64,000 nt of DNA from Metridium senile (GCA_949775045.1 OX459102.1:3985533-4049532); one strand, 5' to 3'; shown: positions 1-12,183, counted from the first letter of the stretch. Numbers and translations are program-made. The notes: generated from the sequence alone by a model not told the origin.

Positions 1-888
1 TAGAGTTTTGTTTCTTCCGCTCCACTTTTATTTTATTTATTGATGGTAAATTGACCCCAGGCAATTGTTTCAGTTCATGGTAGGCTGCATCACTGATAAT
101 TCCATCATCCTTTGCCTAAAATATTGTATGTCATTAGTTTTTATAGTTACAATTTTTGCAAAACCAAAACCCTTCCATTCCAAACATTTTTGTCAACAAT
201 ACTCAATAGAAAATAAATGCAAAAAAGGTAAGAAATAAAAAGCTAGATTTTAATTCTTTTTTTTTCTTCATGTTTTTCATGCAAAATGTAATTTGTGACT
301 TGCCTTGAGAGCTCTTTGAATCTGCAGCACTTCATCACTTTCTCTCTCTGCCTCCTGCTCTCCAAACCTGAATTTTACTTTTTCTTCCCCTACCTTCAAA
401 TTAACCTGACAAGAGCAAAACAAAACAAGAAAATTAAACAATATAATATATTAGTTACATTGCTATTTAAACATCTTTAAATAGTAAATATAAACCTTTT
501 CCGGATGCCAATCTTCAGGAAGTTTTTTTAGTTGTACTTCTAGCCACTTCTTTATGTCACTTATTTTGTGATATCGAGTACACCTGGCTAATTCATGAAA
601 TTTCTTAGCACTTTTATTAAAAGGTTTCTTTTCAGCTAATAGCTCTTTTTTCATTTTGGTATTCTCTTGTTTACATAACACGACGTGTGAAATTTCTATC
701 TCTTGTCGAGCAATTGTTGACTTTAATGTTACTATTTCGTTTTCAAAACTACGTTGGTTTTCAATGAAATCTTCAATAGATACTGCACTAGTTTGAAAAT
801 GTTGATGAGATAGTACAGTTCTTTGTCTTTTTAAAGGAACTTTATAACGAAAATGCGACGTCAAAGTTGAAAAAGATGCCTGCGACAT
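1..888 (-). CDS. Coiled-coil protein, 3' truncated by window edge
   Basis: Function not recognised. Three exons can be joined: 888-496 (131 codons, phase 0), 405-304 (34 codons, phase 0) and 115 to beyond base 1. The ATG at 888 follows an in-frame region with no better start. Intron 1 is GT-AG. Intron 2 begins GCAAGT after CTCAAG, so it is a GC-AG intron. Residues about 40-100 are rich in E, K, L and Q with heptad-like spacing, suggesting a coiled coil. Exon 2 is highly charged. Exon 3 encodes a segment beginning AKDDGIISDAAYHELKQLPG, followed by a basic stretch. I recall similar SDAAYHEL segments in uncharacterised, often transposon-associated, invertebrate proteins, but cannot confirm it. 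Alternatively this is one gene of a transposon lying mostly to the left. Confidence 0.6.
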
Positions 889-1356
889 CTTGGTCTCGAC
901 ACTTTTAGTTTGGCGCTAAAAAAATGCAGACGCGTCTAAAATTTACAAAATACGCGCCATCTCTTGAATACCAAATAAGGAAGTACAAATCCAATAGAAA
1001 AAAACATCTAAAGAATATATAAAGAGCAAGAAAAATACTTATCTTTGTGTTCGTTCATCATCTTTTTTCTTGACATCTTCGAAGTTTCCAGGCTAAAAAC
1101 AAAGTTTTTTATTCCTACCTTTGACAAAGAGCAATAAAAATACCTAGAAAACAAAGCTCACATTCTATTCCTTTCAAGTTGAAAGGCAAAGTACTTATTG
1201 TTCACACAAAACGGTGATAAAAACGCTCGGAAACGTTGTAAACAAGTAAAAACTAAATTTCTTGTCCGCCATCTTGAATCATGGATCGCCAGGCTCCTTG
1301 GCTAGTTCCCAAGCTTCGCAAACGTCCTCAAAACGACACAGCTTTCTCGATATGTT
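889..1356. other. Intergenic region upstream of the left-edge gene
   Basis: AT-rich spacer with no supported gene. A run of T followed by AG lies about 30 bases upstream of the ATG of the minus-strand gene, and could be the end of a 5' UTR intron. Nothing else stands out. Confidence 0.3.
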
Positions 1357-1369
1357 AGTTATCATTATC

Positions 1370-1410
<41 letters not shown>

Positions 1411-1980
1411 CATTATCATTATCATTATCATTATCATTATCATTATCATTATCATTATCATTATCATTATCATTATCATTATCATTATCATTATCATTAT
1501 CATTATCATTATCATTATCATTATCATTATCATTATCATTATCATTATCATTATCATTATCATTATCATTATCATTATCATTATCATTATCATTATCATT
1601 ATCATTATCATTATCATTATCATTATCATTATCATTATCATTATCATTATCATTATCATTATCATTATCATTATCATTATCATTATCATTATCATTATCA
1701 TTATCATTATCATTATCATTATCATTATCATTATCATTATCATTATCATTATCATTATCATTATCATTATCATTATCATTATCATTATCATTATCATTAT
1801 CATTATCATTATCATTATCATTATCATTATCATTATCATTATCATTATCATTATCATTATCATTATCATTATCATTATCATTATCATTATCATTATCATT
1901 ATCATTATCATTATCATTATCATTATCATTATCATTATCATTATCATTATCATTATCATTATCATTATCATTATCATTAT
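1357..1980. repeat. Hexanucleotide satellite (TTATCA)n
   Basis: About one hundred nearly perfect head-to-tail copies of the hexamer TTATCA. The first units (1357-1385) are slightly impure (ATTATT) and the run from about 1386 to 1980 appears uninterrupted. Open frames across it encode poly-Ile, Met-Ile or Asp-Asn repeats, which are translations of the hexamer and not genes. The purity suggests recent expansion or assembly from long reads. Confidence 0.97.
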
Positions 1981-2120
1981 TGGTAAGATTGTCATCATTA
2001 GTATAAGATTTCATTATCGTTACCATTATCGTTATTGTAATGGTTATCATTATGGTTATCATAATAGTTATCATAATTATCGTTATCATAATAATTATCA
2101 TTATCGTTATCATTAACGTT
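1981..2120. repeat. Degenerate extension of the hexamer satellite
   Basis: Imperfect ATCATT/ATCGTT/ATAATT hexamers continue from the pure array and fade into unique sequence. They have the same hexamer register but many substitutions, so this is probably an older edge of the array. Confidence 0.8.
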
Positions 2121-2293
2121 GTTGTTGTTTAAATATGGAGGTGAAACCAGGATTGTACATAGTAGATTTTGATGTTCTCTGGCTTTTATTTGTTTAAGTT
2201 GAGCTTTCGACCTTTAGCACTAAGGTCTTTAACAGTAGTGAAGAACAAACATAAATTTTGAATTGTAAATAGATGGATGTAAATTATTCTTTG

Positions 2294-3472
2294 TTAATCA
2301 TTATCGTTATCATCATCGCTATCATTATCGTTATCATTATCGTTATCATTATCGTTATTATTATCGTTATCATAATCGCTATCATAATCGCTATCATTAT
2401 CGTTATCATTATCACTATCATAATCGCTATCATTATCGTTATCATAATCGCTATCATTATCGTTATCATAATCGCTATCATTATCGTTATCATTATCGTT
2501 ATCATTATCGTTATCATAATCGCTATCATAATCGCTATCATCATCGTTATCATAATCGCTATCATAATCGCTATCATCATCGCTGTCATTATCGTTATCA
2601 TTATCGTAATCATTATCGTTATCATTATCGTTATCATTATCGTTATCATAATCGCTATCATCATCGCTGTCATTATCGTTATTATAATCGCTATCATCAT
2701 CGCTGTCATTATCGCTATCATTATCGTTATCATTATCGTAATCATTATCGTTATCATTATCGTTATCATAATCGCTATCATAATCGCTATCATCATCGCT
2801 GTCATTATCGTTATCATTATCGTAATCATTATCGTTATCATTATCGTTATCATTATCGTTATCATTATCGTTATCATAATCGCTATCATTATCGTTATCA
2901 TAATCGCTATCATTATCGTTATCATCATCGCTATCATTATCGTTATCATCATCGCTATCATTATCGTTATCATTATCGTTATCATTATCGTTATCATTAT
3001 CGTAATCATAATCGCTATCATAATGTATCGCTATCATTATCGTTATCATAATCGCTATCATTATCGTTACCATGATCGTTATCATTATCGTTATCATCAT
3101 CGTTATCATAATCGCTATCATTATCGTTATCATAATCGCTATCATTATCGTTATCATTATCGTTATCATTATCGTTATCATTATCGTTATCATAATCGCT
3201 ATCATTATCGTTATCATTATCGTTATCATAATCGCTATCATTATCGTTATCATTATCGTTATCATTATCGTTATCATTATCGTTATCATAATCGCTATCA
3301 TTATCGTTATCATTATCGTTATCATTATCGTTATCATTATCGTTATCATTATCGTTATCATAATCGCTATCATTATCGTTATCATTATCGTTATCATTAT
3401 CGTTATCATTATCGTTATCATTATCGTTATCATTATCGCTATCATTATCGTTATAGTTATGGTTATCGTTAT
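2294..3472. repeat. Variant hexamer/12-mer satellite (ATCRTTATCGYT)n
   Basis: Nearly 1.2 kb of 12-bp units such as ATCATTATCGTT mixed with ATCATAATCGCT and ATCATCATCGCT. Variants occur in blocks that repeat over longer distances, giving higher-order structure. Long frames through it (Ile-Val, Tyr-Arg-Tyr-His or Asp-Asn repeats) are artefacts. It is distinct from the purer TTATCA array 300 bases upstream, but has the same hexamer backbone. Confidence 0.95.
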
Positions 3473-3480
3473 TGTTGTAC

Positions 3481-3720
3481 TATATCAAAAACAAATGCGA
3501 GTGTTTCATCATGCAGGGTTTCCAAACACCGAGAAACCGATGAAAGCACGAGGCCGCAGACCAAATACTTTTATTGTTTCGAATTGTTTGGTTTGTTGTT
3601 TGGTTGTTTGAAACACGAAGCATGAGTTTTTGATCTGGCTTCTCAAACAAGCGCGAATATAGCAATGCAGAAGAACTCGGTTCGAATCCTAGCGTTGGTA
3701 CTCAAATATATTTTTCGCCA
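3481..3720. repeat. Dispersed repeat, copy 1
   Basis: Contains TTTCCAAACACCGAGAAACC and a later GAAACACGAAGCATGA block. Both recur in the same order near 38965-39035, so this is a dispersed repeat. A perfect tRNA-type B box (GGTTCGAATCC) lies at about 3679-3689, which could mark a tRNA-derived SINE, but no convincing A box was found. Confidence 0.5.
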
Positions 3721-3959
3721 TATATCACTATCTACTAAATTATGTCTAAGTCTGATGTTTACTAGTAAAGCCGAGAGGAAAGTAATATCTGTGTAAGGAA
3801 TTATAAAATCCCTTCCTTCATATGGCAAGCATGCACGTGGAGTTTCATTAGAAAACACAGCGTAGTTTCATTAGGTGTTTCACCAGGTATGAAAGTGCGT
3901 GCATGTAACCATTGGGCTGAGTTTTGATTAAAGTAGCAGCTAATAAATCATTCAAAAGT

Positions 3960-4230
3960 TTGAGCAATGGTTATCATTGTCGTTATCATTATTATGGTCA
4001 TAATTATCGTTAACGTTATCTTTATGAATATCGTTATAGTTATGATTATCATTGTCGTTATCATATTGTTGTCGTTATCGTTATCATTACCACTATAGTC
4101 ATTATTATCGTTAACGTTATCTTAATTTTTATCGTTATAGTTATGATTATCATTGTCGTTATCGTTGTCGTTATCGTTATCATTATGGTCATAGTTATCA
4201 TTATCGTTATCCTGTTATCGTTATCTTGAC
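3960..4230. repeat. Decayed hexamer satellite
   Basis: ATCGTT, ATCATT and GTTATC hexamers with many substitutions and small indels. Apparently an older outlier of the arrays at 1.4-3.5 kb. Confidence 0.8.
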
Positions 4231-5858
4231 CGTTAAGTCATAGTGAAATAGGGCAATGAGGAACTAACGCTTGCACATTAGAACGTTGGCAATCAAAGGA
4301 TACTTACAGTTGCTGTAATGACGAAAGTCTCTGGAAACTTCTTTCAGTCAACTCAGTGATGTAGTTGTAATCCAGAACACTGTTAAAAATAGGATCAATA
4401 AAACAAACAAACAAAATTAATAATGTTGTAGTTGACAAAAAACACTGTAAAAGATGCAAACAACAAAACAAAAATCAAACGGCCTAAATTGTAACCCTGA
4501 AGTGTCTAAAAACAAGCAGTAAAACTTTTGGGGGGGGGGGGGGGCTGAAATACTCGTATAGCAAATATGCCTGGTATCAAAGTGACTATTTATTCTATTT
4601 AGTGTATGACATTCCATGCATGGGCTTTGTCTCTAATATAATCCACAGTCCTACTATACTCTGGGGACCAGTGTACACCATCACGTTATTTACAATGTAA
4701 GAATTTTAAGAATCTCTCGTTTTAAGTTTCAAATACCGAAAAAATATACAAAGCAATGTTGCACAGTTTTTGATAAAAAGAACATTAAAACAATTCAACT
4801 TTAATTTATGGGGAGGGGAACGTACAATCTATAACAACAGGTAATTTCCCAAGGTCATTTCACTTGATTGCAATGTTGCCATCTGTCACCCAAACAGGCA
4901 TAATTTCGTCAATTCAAAGGAAAACGTTTTCCCATACATGTAATCCTAAAATTATTTCCCAATGTCGTACAATGGCCATGGCAATATTACTAGTCCCCAG
5001 AGTTCCCTAATTACGATAAAGAATTAAAACTCACAGTTTTGATAAGCTTGTTTGGTTTGCCAGCAGATCTGTAGGTACCTTTGTGAGATGGTTGTTGGAC
5101 AAATCCCTTCAATCATAATAAACATTGGCTTAGTCGGATGATAAGCGACGCGGGATACAATGCGTATTGTTGACTGCATTATTACCATTATCACTATCGT
5201 AATCATCACCACCATCAGCATCATGATCATGCATCATGCATCATCATCATATCATATCACCATGGTCACCATCATTATGACCATCATATACTTCATCATC
5301 ATTATCATACTCACCATAATCTTATCAGCAGCAGCATCATTATCATCACCGTCACAATATTTATCATCATTTTGCCAAAAGACGCATTTGCACTTTTAGG
5401 CAAGGCCTTGATTTGTTATAAAAATGCTCACAAAATGTACCGCGTACCAGTAGAAAACACATGCATTTACTCTACGTCGGCTTATAACAAATGCGCCTTT
5501 TGACAAATAGTACAGCAGTTTACATTCATCAATGCTTCAAATAGATTTTAAAATGTGAATTGATCGATTCGGTTAGCCTCAGAGTTAAATTCTCCTTGGA
5601 GGAAGTTCGTATATATATAGGACAAAGCATCGAAACTTTATTTAAAAATACAATATAAATGTGTAATGTGATTTTAAATTGGACTGATCGATCCTCCCAA
5701 GCGATGGGATTTTCACTGCCAAGTGTCAAGAAACAAACATCATGGTCACCACAAGATAACATGTTTAAGAATCCCAACTGGCAAGGAGGTAAACCAGTTG
5801 GCAATTCATAAGCATGGTAGAGAGGCCGAATTTGGTCAAGTGGGACTCTTTGCACCGG
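4231..5858. other. Intergenic region with simple repeats
   Basis: No supported gene. It holds a poly-G run near 4530-4543, a sequence around 4620-4740 weakly similar to the 387-bp tandem unit at 5.86 kb (shared GGGCTTTGTCT and CAGTGTACAC blocks), and a CAT/ATC-rich trinucleotide-like stretch at about 5170-5360. Confidence 0.5.
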
Positions 5859-6745
5859 ATAGAGAGACCGGCCAACGCTATGGCCACTCGGCCAGCATGC
5901 TACCCTAAAAGTGTTTTAGGCGTAAATATATTGTAGATGTATTTATTTATATAAACTATGTCTGCGCGTCAAATCGGCCTAAACTTTAACAGAGAGGCCT
6001 TAAAAAAATTGCGAGCTGTAAAATTACAATGTTCCGTCTAAACACTCGTTGCGTTTAAACAATATGCCTAATATGTATTGCATTCATAGATGGGCTTTGT
6101 CTATAATAGATTTCACAGTGCTACTAGCTATGTGGCCCAGTGAACACAAAAATTCAAAATTTTCAAAATGTACAAAATTGTTAGAATTAGGACGATAATG
6201 TAACATTTTTAAGACCGTTTCCGTTTGACGTTTTAAATAATGGGATAGAGAGACCAACGCTATGGCCACTCGACCAATATGCTACCTTTACAAAAAAGTG
6301 TTTGAGGCGTAAATACATTGCAGATGTATTTATTTATATAAACTATGTCTGCGCGTCAAATCGGCCTAAACTTTAACAGAGAGGCCTTAAAAAAATTGCG
6401 AGCTGTAAAATTACAATGTTCCGTCTAAACACTCGTTGCGTTTAAACAATATGCCTAATATGTATTGCATTCATAGATGGGCTTTGTCTATAATAGATTT
6501 CACAGTGCTACTAGCTATGTGGCCCAGTGTACACAAAAATTCAAAATTTTCAAAATGTACAAAATTGTTAGAATTAGGACGATAATGTAACATTTTTAAG
6601 ACCGTTTCCGTTTGACGTTTTAAATAATGGGATAGAGAGACCAACGCTATGGCCACTCGACCAATATGCTACCTTTACAAAAAAGTGTTTGAGGCGTAAA
6701 TACATTGCAGATGTATTTATTTGTATAAACTATATCTGCACATGA
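5859..6745. repeat. 387-bp tandem duplication (about 2.3 units)
   Basis: The block beginning GATAGAGAGACC recurs at 5859, 6244 and 6631, an offset of 385-387 bases. Units two and three are almost identical and unit one is slightly diverged. Each complete unit carries the same short open frame on the minus strand, which is a by-product of duplication and not evidence for a gene. Confidence 0.93.
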
Positions 6746-8269
6746 GCACGATAATATTTTTGATTTCAAAGAAGATTGCCGAAGTTGTGAACAGCAAATA
6801 GCGGGTCGTAAGTTAAAAAGGGTCGTAAGTTAAAAAACTGTAAAATGGCTATTATGTTTTCCTCCTTTAATAAAGATCGATATTTTATTGTATTGTTTTA
6901 TTCAAATCTCATCCACTGGACTACAGTACTCCAATCTATACTTCTATGATCTACAATCTACTATCTATAATCTACGTTTCGAACACGACAAGTTTTTTTT
7001 TTTTCAGTTAAGTGTAAATTATATCCGTATCCACAATCCCTTTCAGTCTTGCAATGGCCATTCCTCACCATTTAAATTACCGCTCACACAGACAACCTAT
7101 TTAAAATAGATGTATACATTTGTTCAATTTCAAACCTAATAAGCTAATATCGAATTGTTTATAATAATTCAAAAGATCTTTGCAAATACAATCAAGTCAT
7201 ATTCTGACTGTTGATCAGTACAAACAAATTAAAACTAATCATATATAGGACAGCGATGTTTGCTTTATATCAACACAGCTAGTGGCAAACTACGATATTG
7301 AACATATTAAGTAAATAAAGATTAAAATTGCTTATTGAATTGGGAAAACATATTAGGGCGAAAATTATTCGGAAAAAAATAAGAATGCTATAGGACTAGC
7401 TTGAAGAAAGTCAACCAGTGATAGCACAATAAATCGATATCAAATTAAAAGATAAGATAATAATAAAACATATATATGAAAACATTATCGCATTTACAGA
7501 GAAATTTCAAGTTTTGAGATCGTTTTCATAATCATTTTGTTAAGATATTTAACCCTTTTTTCTGTTAAATTTTCCGGAATAAGAATATTTAAGTTAGAAG
7601 TAACTGAAATTAAGCAAAACAAAACTGAAAGTGAGGTTAAAAATTATTGTTTTATAAAAAAAAAAAAAAAAAAAATTGTACAATAAATGTAAAAAGTTAA
7701 AAATATGTTGAAAAATATTAGAAACATTTAAAAAAATATATATGAAAGTATTGTTACGTTATACCAAAACAAATTAAAGAAGGTGGATTGTGAATGGTTT
7801 TTTCATTAATTATAACTTTGTCAATACAATATTTTTTCATCTAAAAATCTGACTGACTTCCATAAAAACGAAAGAAGCATATTGTTGCAAAACCGTCCGA
7901 TATCATATTTTCTTTTCTTTCCTTATGTTATTTTCTGTCTTTTCTTTTACTTCCTTTGGTTTAGTTTTAAAGTGTTGTCGTTTCTTTTTATTTCTTCCAT
8001 TTCTTTTTAATTCTTTTCTTTTCTTCTCTTTTCTTTCTTTTTGTTTAAATTCAATATATTTTCTTTTCTAATTTTCGGCCGTTCCTTTTCATTCATGTTT
8101 TTGTTACTTTTCATCCCCTTTTGTCTTTCTTTTTCCTTCCTTTCCATTTCCTTCCTTTCCCTTCATTTCTTTATACCACGTTACTTTTCCTTTCAGCTTT
8201 ATCTTTCAATAAACATTTTTTAATTTAACTTTTCTTCTTCTTTTTTCTGTTCTTTTGCTTTCTTTTCTG
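6746..8269. other. AT-rich intergenic region with a T/C-rich tract
   Basis: No gene supported. Poly-A occurs near 7659-7675. From about 7900 to 8270 the plus strand is a strongly asymmetric T/C-rich tract (TTCTTTTCTTT-like). Short open frames here are Phe/Ser/Leu-rich and reflect composition. Confidence 0.5.
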
Positions 8270-8338
8270 TAGCCTGAGAAAACAGACGTAGTTTCGCGGG
8301 GGGACGAGGAGCGAAACAACGTCTGTTTTCTCAGGCTA
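8270..8338. mobile_element. Small foldback MITE (AGCCTGAGAAAACAG family)
   Basis: Perfect inverted ends AGCCTGAGAAAACAGACG (8271-8288) and its complement (8320-8337) enclose about 30 bases. A second, decayed copy with the same ends is at 36777-36832, so it is dispersed. Confidence 0.8.
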
Positions 8339-8384
8339 TCTTTTCTGTTTTATTTATTTTTGTACAAAACACAATTGTTTAATT

Positions 8385-8805
8385 ATCTACAACATGCTAT
8401 GATTTCTCACAGCGTGAATGTGTTGACTTATAATGAACCATGCCAAGAAATACATTAACTTTTAAAGCTAAAACATAAAAAAAAGTAATGCGAGAAGAAT
8501 TGTCATTTTTTGTAATTTAAGTGTTTCGGCCTTTCTCATTCCTTTTTATAATCAAACTGTATGCCCAAGTAAACATATAAAAACAAAATCAAGCAGGTTC
8601 TATATATATGATATTTTTAAAAAGAACTGAGCTGTAATAAACCAACTAAATATATGATAAAGTAGAACTTACAACGTTTGGAGTTATTTATTTATTTGTT
8701 TTCTGTTTGTCGGTAAAGAAACCAATGCGTTTAGAATGTACTATTGTTTCATGTGTTAAAATAATCACTCAAGACAAGTAACGCACGTAAACTGGTTTAT
8801 CTTTC
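8385..8805. repeat. Duplicated segment, copy 1 (transposon-free paralogue)
   Basis: Includes CATGCTATGATTTCTCACAG (8393) and AACCATGCCAAGAAATACAT, both repeated from 9735. Near 8756-8759 it carries TTAAAATAATCAC, aligning with the sequence flanking the large transposon at 10029/16065. It therefore represents the pre-insertion state of the paralogous copy. Confidence 0.8.
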
Positions 8806-9234
8806 CTCTTTGGAAGTTCTTAAAGTAAGAAAAATGACGACGGGTTTTTTCTTTAGGAGCAAAAAACGTTTATATAAAATATTACTGCAGCCCAATTGCA
8901 CGTCTACGCTGGCGTGGACTATAATGAAGTTTTTGCCATGAAGTTGTACAGAGGCAAGTTTGATGTGAGAGCAATATTTGGACAGTTGAAAAGTAATCGG
9001 GCTTTTTTCGTTTAAAGATAATTGAGTCGAAAACAATAAATAATGTATTTGGTGTTGGAGATTGCACTTGGAATCTGAATTCAAAAGCGGTATATAATGA
9101 TTCGTTTTAAACTTCGTATACAAGTTAGGAAATTCAAACTGCTATATATAAGTGCCTTGTGTATCGTTTGAAAAAGTATATTTTAGCCGGCTTCTTGTTT
9201 ACAGGTTTTTCGAAAAATATGTTATAGTTGTATG

Positions 9235-9380
9235 TGTTTATGATAAAATTACACATCATGATGGCGAGCTGTTGCAGTGGTAGATTTTGAACTGAATATT
9301 CCGTAAATTGTCGTGAATTGACTTTTATTAAAACTACGTTGGAAATTTCGACATCCTTTGCAGCCTCAGGGTAACCTGTA
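9235..9380. mobile_element. Diverged relic of the TATACACCTATTTCAAAAAT MITE
   Basis: The block TTTCGACATCCTTTGCAG and the preceding TTGCAGTGGTAGAT resemble the interior and right end of the MITEs at 41403 and 51481. The outer ends are not preserved. Confidence 0.4.
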
Positions 9381-9537
9381 AAAGTTAACCCTTCAACATA
9401 TGTATTTATCGTCTGCATCTTCGGTCTTCACATTCATAAACCAGCCAACTCGAAATATTTAATTTATATTCTAATGTTACCACATAGTCAGTAAATAGTC
9501 TGACCAGCTAGTTACCACTTTGTCCATAATTGTGATG

Positions 9538-10032
9538 TTTAACCGTCTTTATTCAAACAGGTACATATAACATATGGGTTGCTATTGCCTAGCTTCCTGC
9601 CACTCCGGCCACACGTTGTTCGAGCTACCAAAGTGATAGCCAAGTTATATTTTTTCCCCTCAGTTCTTTTTCTTTTCTTTTGCTTACTTTTAATTTTTGT
9701 AATATTTATTTTCATATACAAATCAATAATCACAACATGCTATGATTTCTCACAGCGTGAATGTGTAGATAAAGTATAATGAACCATGCCAAGAAATACA
9801 TTAACTTTTAAAGCTAACACATTAAAAAATAAACAACCCTGCAGAATGATTCTATATAATTGTTAAAAAACAATTGCAGTAATATTTAAACTCCCTAAAT
9901 ATATGATGAAATAAGATTTACGCGAAAAAATAAATATTTATTTGTTTTCTTTTTGCTAGTTTGTTGGTAAAGAAAACAATACGTTTAGAATGTACTACTA
10001 ACTATTACATTGACTATTGGTTCATGGGTTAA
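9538..10032. repeat. Duplicated segment, copy 2 (left part)
   Basis: Starts TTTAACCGTCTTTATTCAAACAGG and runs through CAACATGCTATGATTTCTCA to TTAGAATGTACTA. It is interrupted at TTAA (10029-10032) by the 6-kb transposon and resumes at 16065. A third partial copy follows from about 16109. Confidence 0.8.
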
Positions 10033-10177
10033 AGGGCAACTGACGTGTCAAATTGACCATTTTTAGAAAAAATATTTATTTATTGGAGAACTCAAAAATA
10101 TAGTTTTTACGTCCTGAAAACGAACCCTGAATTTTTTTTATAGACTTTAAAATATTTTTTTTATCGTTTGAACGCCG
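10033..10177 (+). repeat. Left terminal inverted repeat of the 6-kb transposon
   Basis: About 145 bases that are inverted at 15920-16064 with only a couple of mismatches. Just inside, both sides carry GC-richer, CRE-like sequence (GTGACGTCAC at 10207-10216; a similar CACGTGAT on the right), a likely site for promoters of the two diverging ends. Confidence 0.92.
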
Positions 10178-10336
10178 GTATATCGCGGGCTCAGAAATAC
10201 GTCATGTGACGTCACGACGTCAAAGCGTATCTTCCACGATCTTCCACTGTTTGAGCTGTAAGTTGCTCTTAGTGTTATTTCCCAGGTTTGCTTGATTGTT
10301 TATTGAGGAAAAAACTACTCTTTCGTCAAGAAAGTC

Positions 10337-11503
10337 ATGTCCGATTCAAGCTCTGTCTCTGGCGATTCTGAAAACTCTAGAGTTGAAAGTTTTGATGAAT
10401 ATTACGACGACGAAGGTGACATGGATGAGTATGGCATTCGGCCTTACCAGTTCGAACCTGAACAGCTTTGTTCAGAGGAAGATTCCACCTCAAACAGCGT
10501 TTCTAATGCCTCTAATGGCAGTGAAGAAGACGAGGAAGTCAATAACCGGCTAATTGATTCTTCTTGGTAAGTGAACAGAACTAAAACTGATTTTTTTTTG
10601 TCTTTTTGTCAACTAATTAAACGGCTATTAAATATACGAGTAAACATGTGTCCGAACAAGGCTTTATCTCACAAAATAAAGTTGTTAAAACCTCTTCATA
10701 TTGCTTATTTTAGATAGTATGCTGCTGTTGATTAAACGATTTTGAAGGATTAAACTGTATACTGCAACTATGCATTCCATAAAGTTTAATTTGTCACTTA
10801 CCGTGTTAGTGTTGTAGAGTACAAACACTATAAAATGTCTGCAACACTTTGCACTATTTTACTACTAAATAGTTTTAACTAAACAGTAATAGGCTTAACA
10901 TGATTTAGCAGTATTTATGTTACACACATTTTATAGTGTTTGTACTCTAGTTCTATAAGCTAGTAACTGAAGCTACTTCATCCTCAAAACCAGTTACAAT
11001 TAATTAATTCATTGTGCAAAATAATACTACTATATTTCAGTGTTTTTATTTTAATATTACTAATACTGAATCATTGTGTATATAGGTGCACCTGTGGTAA
11101 TTGCCAAATTATGGATAGAATTGAAGAATGCATATGCTGTCAAGAAATCAACAGTGTGTTTTCAGTATGCCAGTCAATTGTAACTGATGGAGACTCAGAA
11201 CAGCCAGTGCCATGTATAACACAGCATCCTGGGTTTTTACCTGTATGTACTAACAAATATGTACTAAAAACAGCCTGGTCACAATACAAGCAGCAATACA
11301 AAGATGCATATGAGGGCCCAGAACACAAACAATACCGTCATATAGCATATAGACAATTAGCAAGATGGTGTTGGGGTATTTTAGGTAAAGAAATGAGAGT
11401 TGTTCTTCCATCCTGTGCTAGTATGTGCATAAAACAGCACTTCCCTCCCCCTGGACTGGAAGAAAATTTTCAATTTGAGGGATTCCATTATGCTGATGAA
11501 TAA
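10337..11503 (+). CDS. P2X7-ballast-like accessory protein of the transposon
   Basis: Two exons, 10337-10566 and 11086-11503, joined by a GT-AG intron in phase 2 (Trp codon split TG|G), giving 215 aa. Residues 1-76 are acidic and Ser-rich. The remainder is Cys-rich: W-C-T-C-G-N-C at the junction, then ECICC, and near the C-terminus IAYRQLARWCWG followed by VVLPSC. This pattern (WCxC, ECxCC, YRQ, LPSC) matches the intracellular C-terminal ballast domain of animal P2X7 receptors. There are no P2X transmembrane or extracellular segments, so it is not a channel. In P2X7 this domain binds zinc and guanine nucleotide; binding here is inference. It sits inside a transposon opposite the transposase gene. 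AATAAA overlaps the stop codon. Confidence 0.82.
10815..10949. mobile_element. MITE inside the transposon intron, copy 1
   Basis: Inverted ends TAGAGTACAAACACTATAAA and complement (ending 10949) enclose about 90 bases. It lies within the intron of the P2X7-like gene, and a sister copy lies downstream at 11837-11982. Confidence 0.8.
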
Positions 11504-11836
11504 ACATTCCCATTACTTTTTATATACTGCAATTGTTTCTTTTCAAATGCATCAACATTGTCATAATCTAATAGCCATCACTCTAGTAATTTATATATAA
11601 CTGTTAAAAAACTAGTGATCTCATTTTGTAAATATTAAGGATTTGTTACTTGTGAATGATTGGTAACAAAACAGCATGACAGTCTTTGTTTTGTCTTTTG
11701 TTGAATTAGTGATTGTTCTTTCTCATGTGTGAACTTCACTCTAGTAATCAATGATGTAATTGTTTAATTTTATGCTTATTTCTAAATAGCACTATTAACT
11801 TAAACAATAGAAAAAACAGGATCTTATTCTATTTAT
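11504..11836. other. Transposon interior, 3' of the P2X7-like gene
   Basis: AT-rich sequence between the convergent genes. No open frame of interest and no other structure was seen. Confidence 0.4.
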
Positions 11837-11982
11837 TAGAGTACAAACACTAAAAGTGTGCAACATAAATACCACTAAATACTGCTAAATTATGCAAATT
11901 CTTTTGTTCTCTATTGTTTAATCAACACTATTTAGTGGTAAATAGTACAAAGTATTGCACACTTTTAGTGTTTGTTCTCTAC
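11837..11982. mobile_element. MITE inside the transposon, copy 2
   Basis: TTAGAGTACAAACACTAAAA at the left and its near-complement at the right. Same family as 10815-10949, with a diverged middle. It lies between the two convergent genes. Confidence 0.8.
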
Positions 11983-12043
11983 TAATAACTACACTAATCA
12001 TAGTTCACAGGGTTAATGGAAACATTAGTTTCTAATAGGGATT

Positions 12044-12183
12044 TTCAAAAACCAGTGAAACAAAGTGTAATAACCAAAGTGTTATAGGATGTAACACACC
12101 GAAATGACAAAGAAAAACGTGCAAAATAACAAGTAATTAAGGGAAGTACACTTTAAGTATTTCACTGGTTTATGAAAACCACT
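12044..12183. repeat. Foldback within the transposon
   Basis: Inverted arms TTTTCAAAAACCAGTGAAA and TTTCACTGGTTTATGAAAA about 95 bases apart. Possibly a further small MITE; no target duplication was identified. Confidence 0.55.

Noticed and set aside
1262..2116. Long open frames with poly-Ile, Met-Ile and Asp-Asn repeats
   Set aside because: They are translations of a pure hexanucleotide in every frame; no codon or splice signal supports a gene.
2273..3625. 450-codon plus-strand frame with Ile-Val and Tyr-Arg-Tyr-His repeats
   Set aside because: It is open because the 12-mer satellite lacks stops; the non-repeat tail has no recognisable domain.
3661..3700. tRNA gene suggested by a perfect GGTTCGAATCC B box
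   Set aside because: No A box, anticodon arm or acceptor stem could be paired upstream.
6084..6656. Two near-identical 61-codon frames
   Set aside because: Same chance frame duplicated by the 387-bp tandem repeat.
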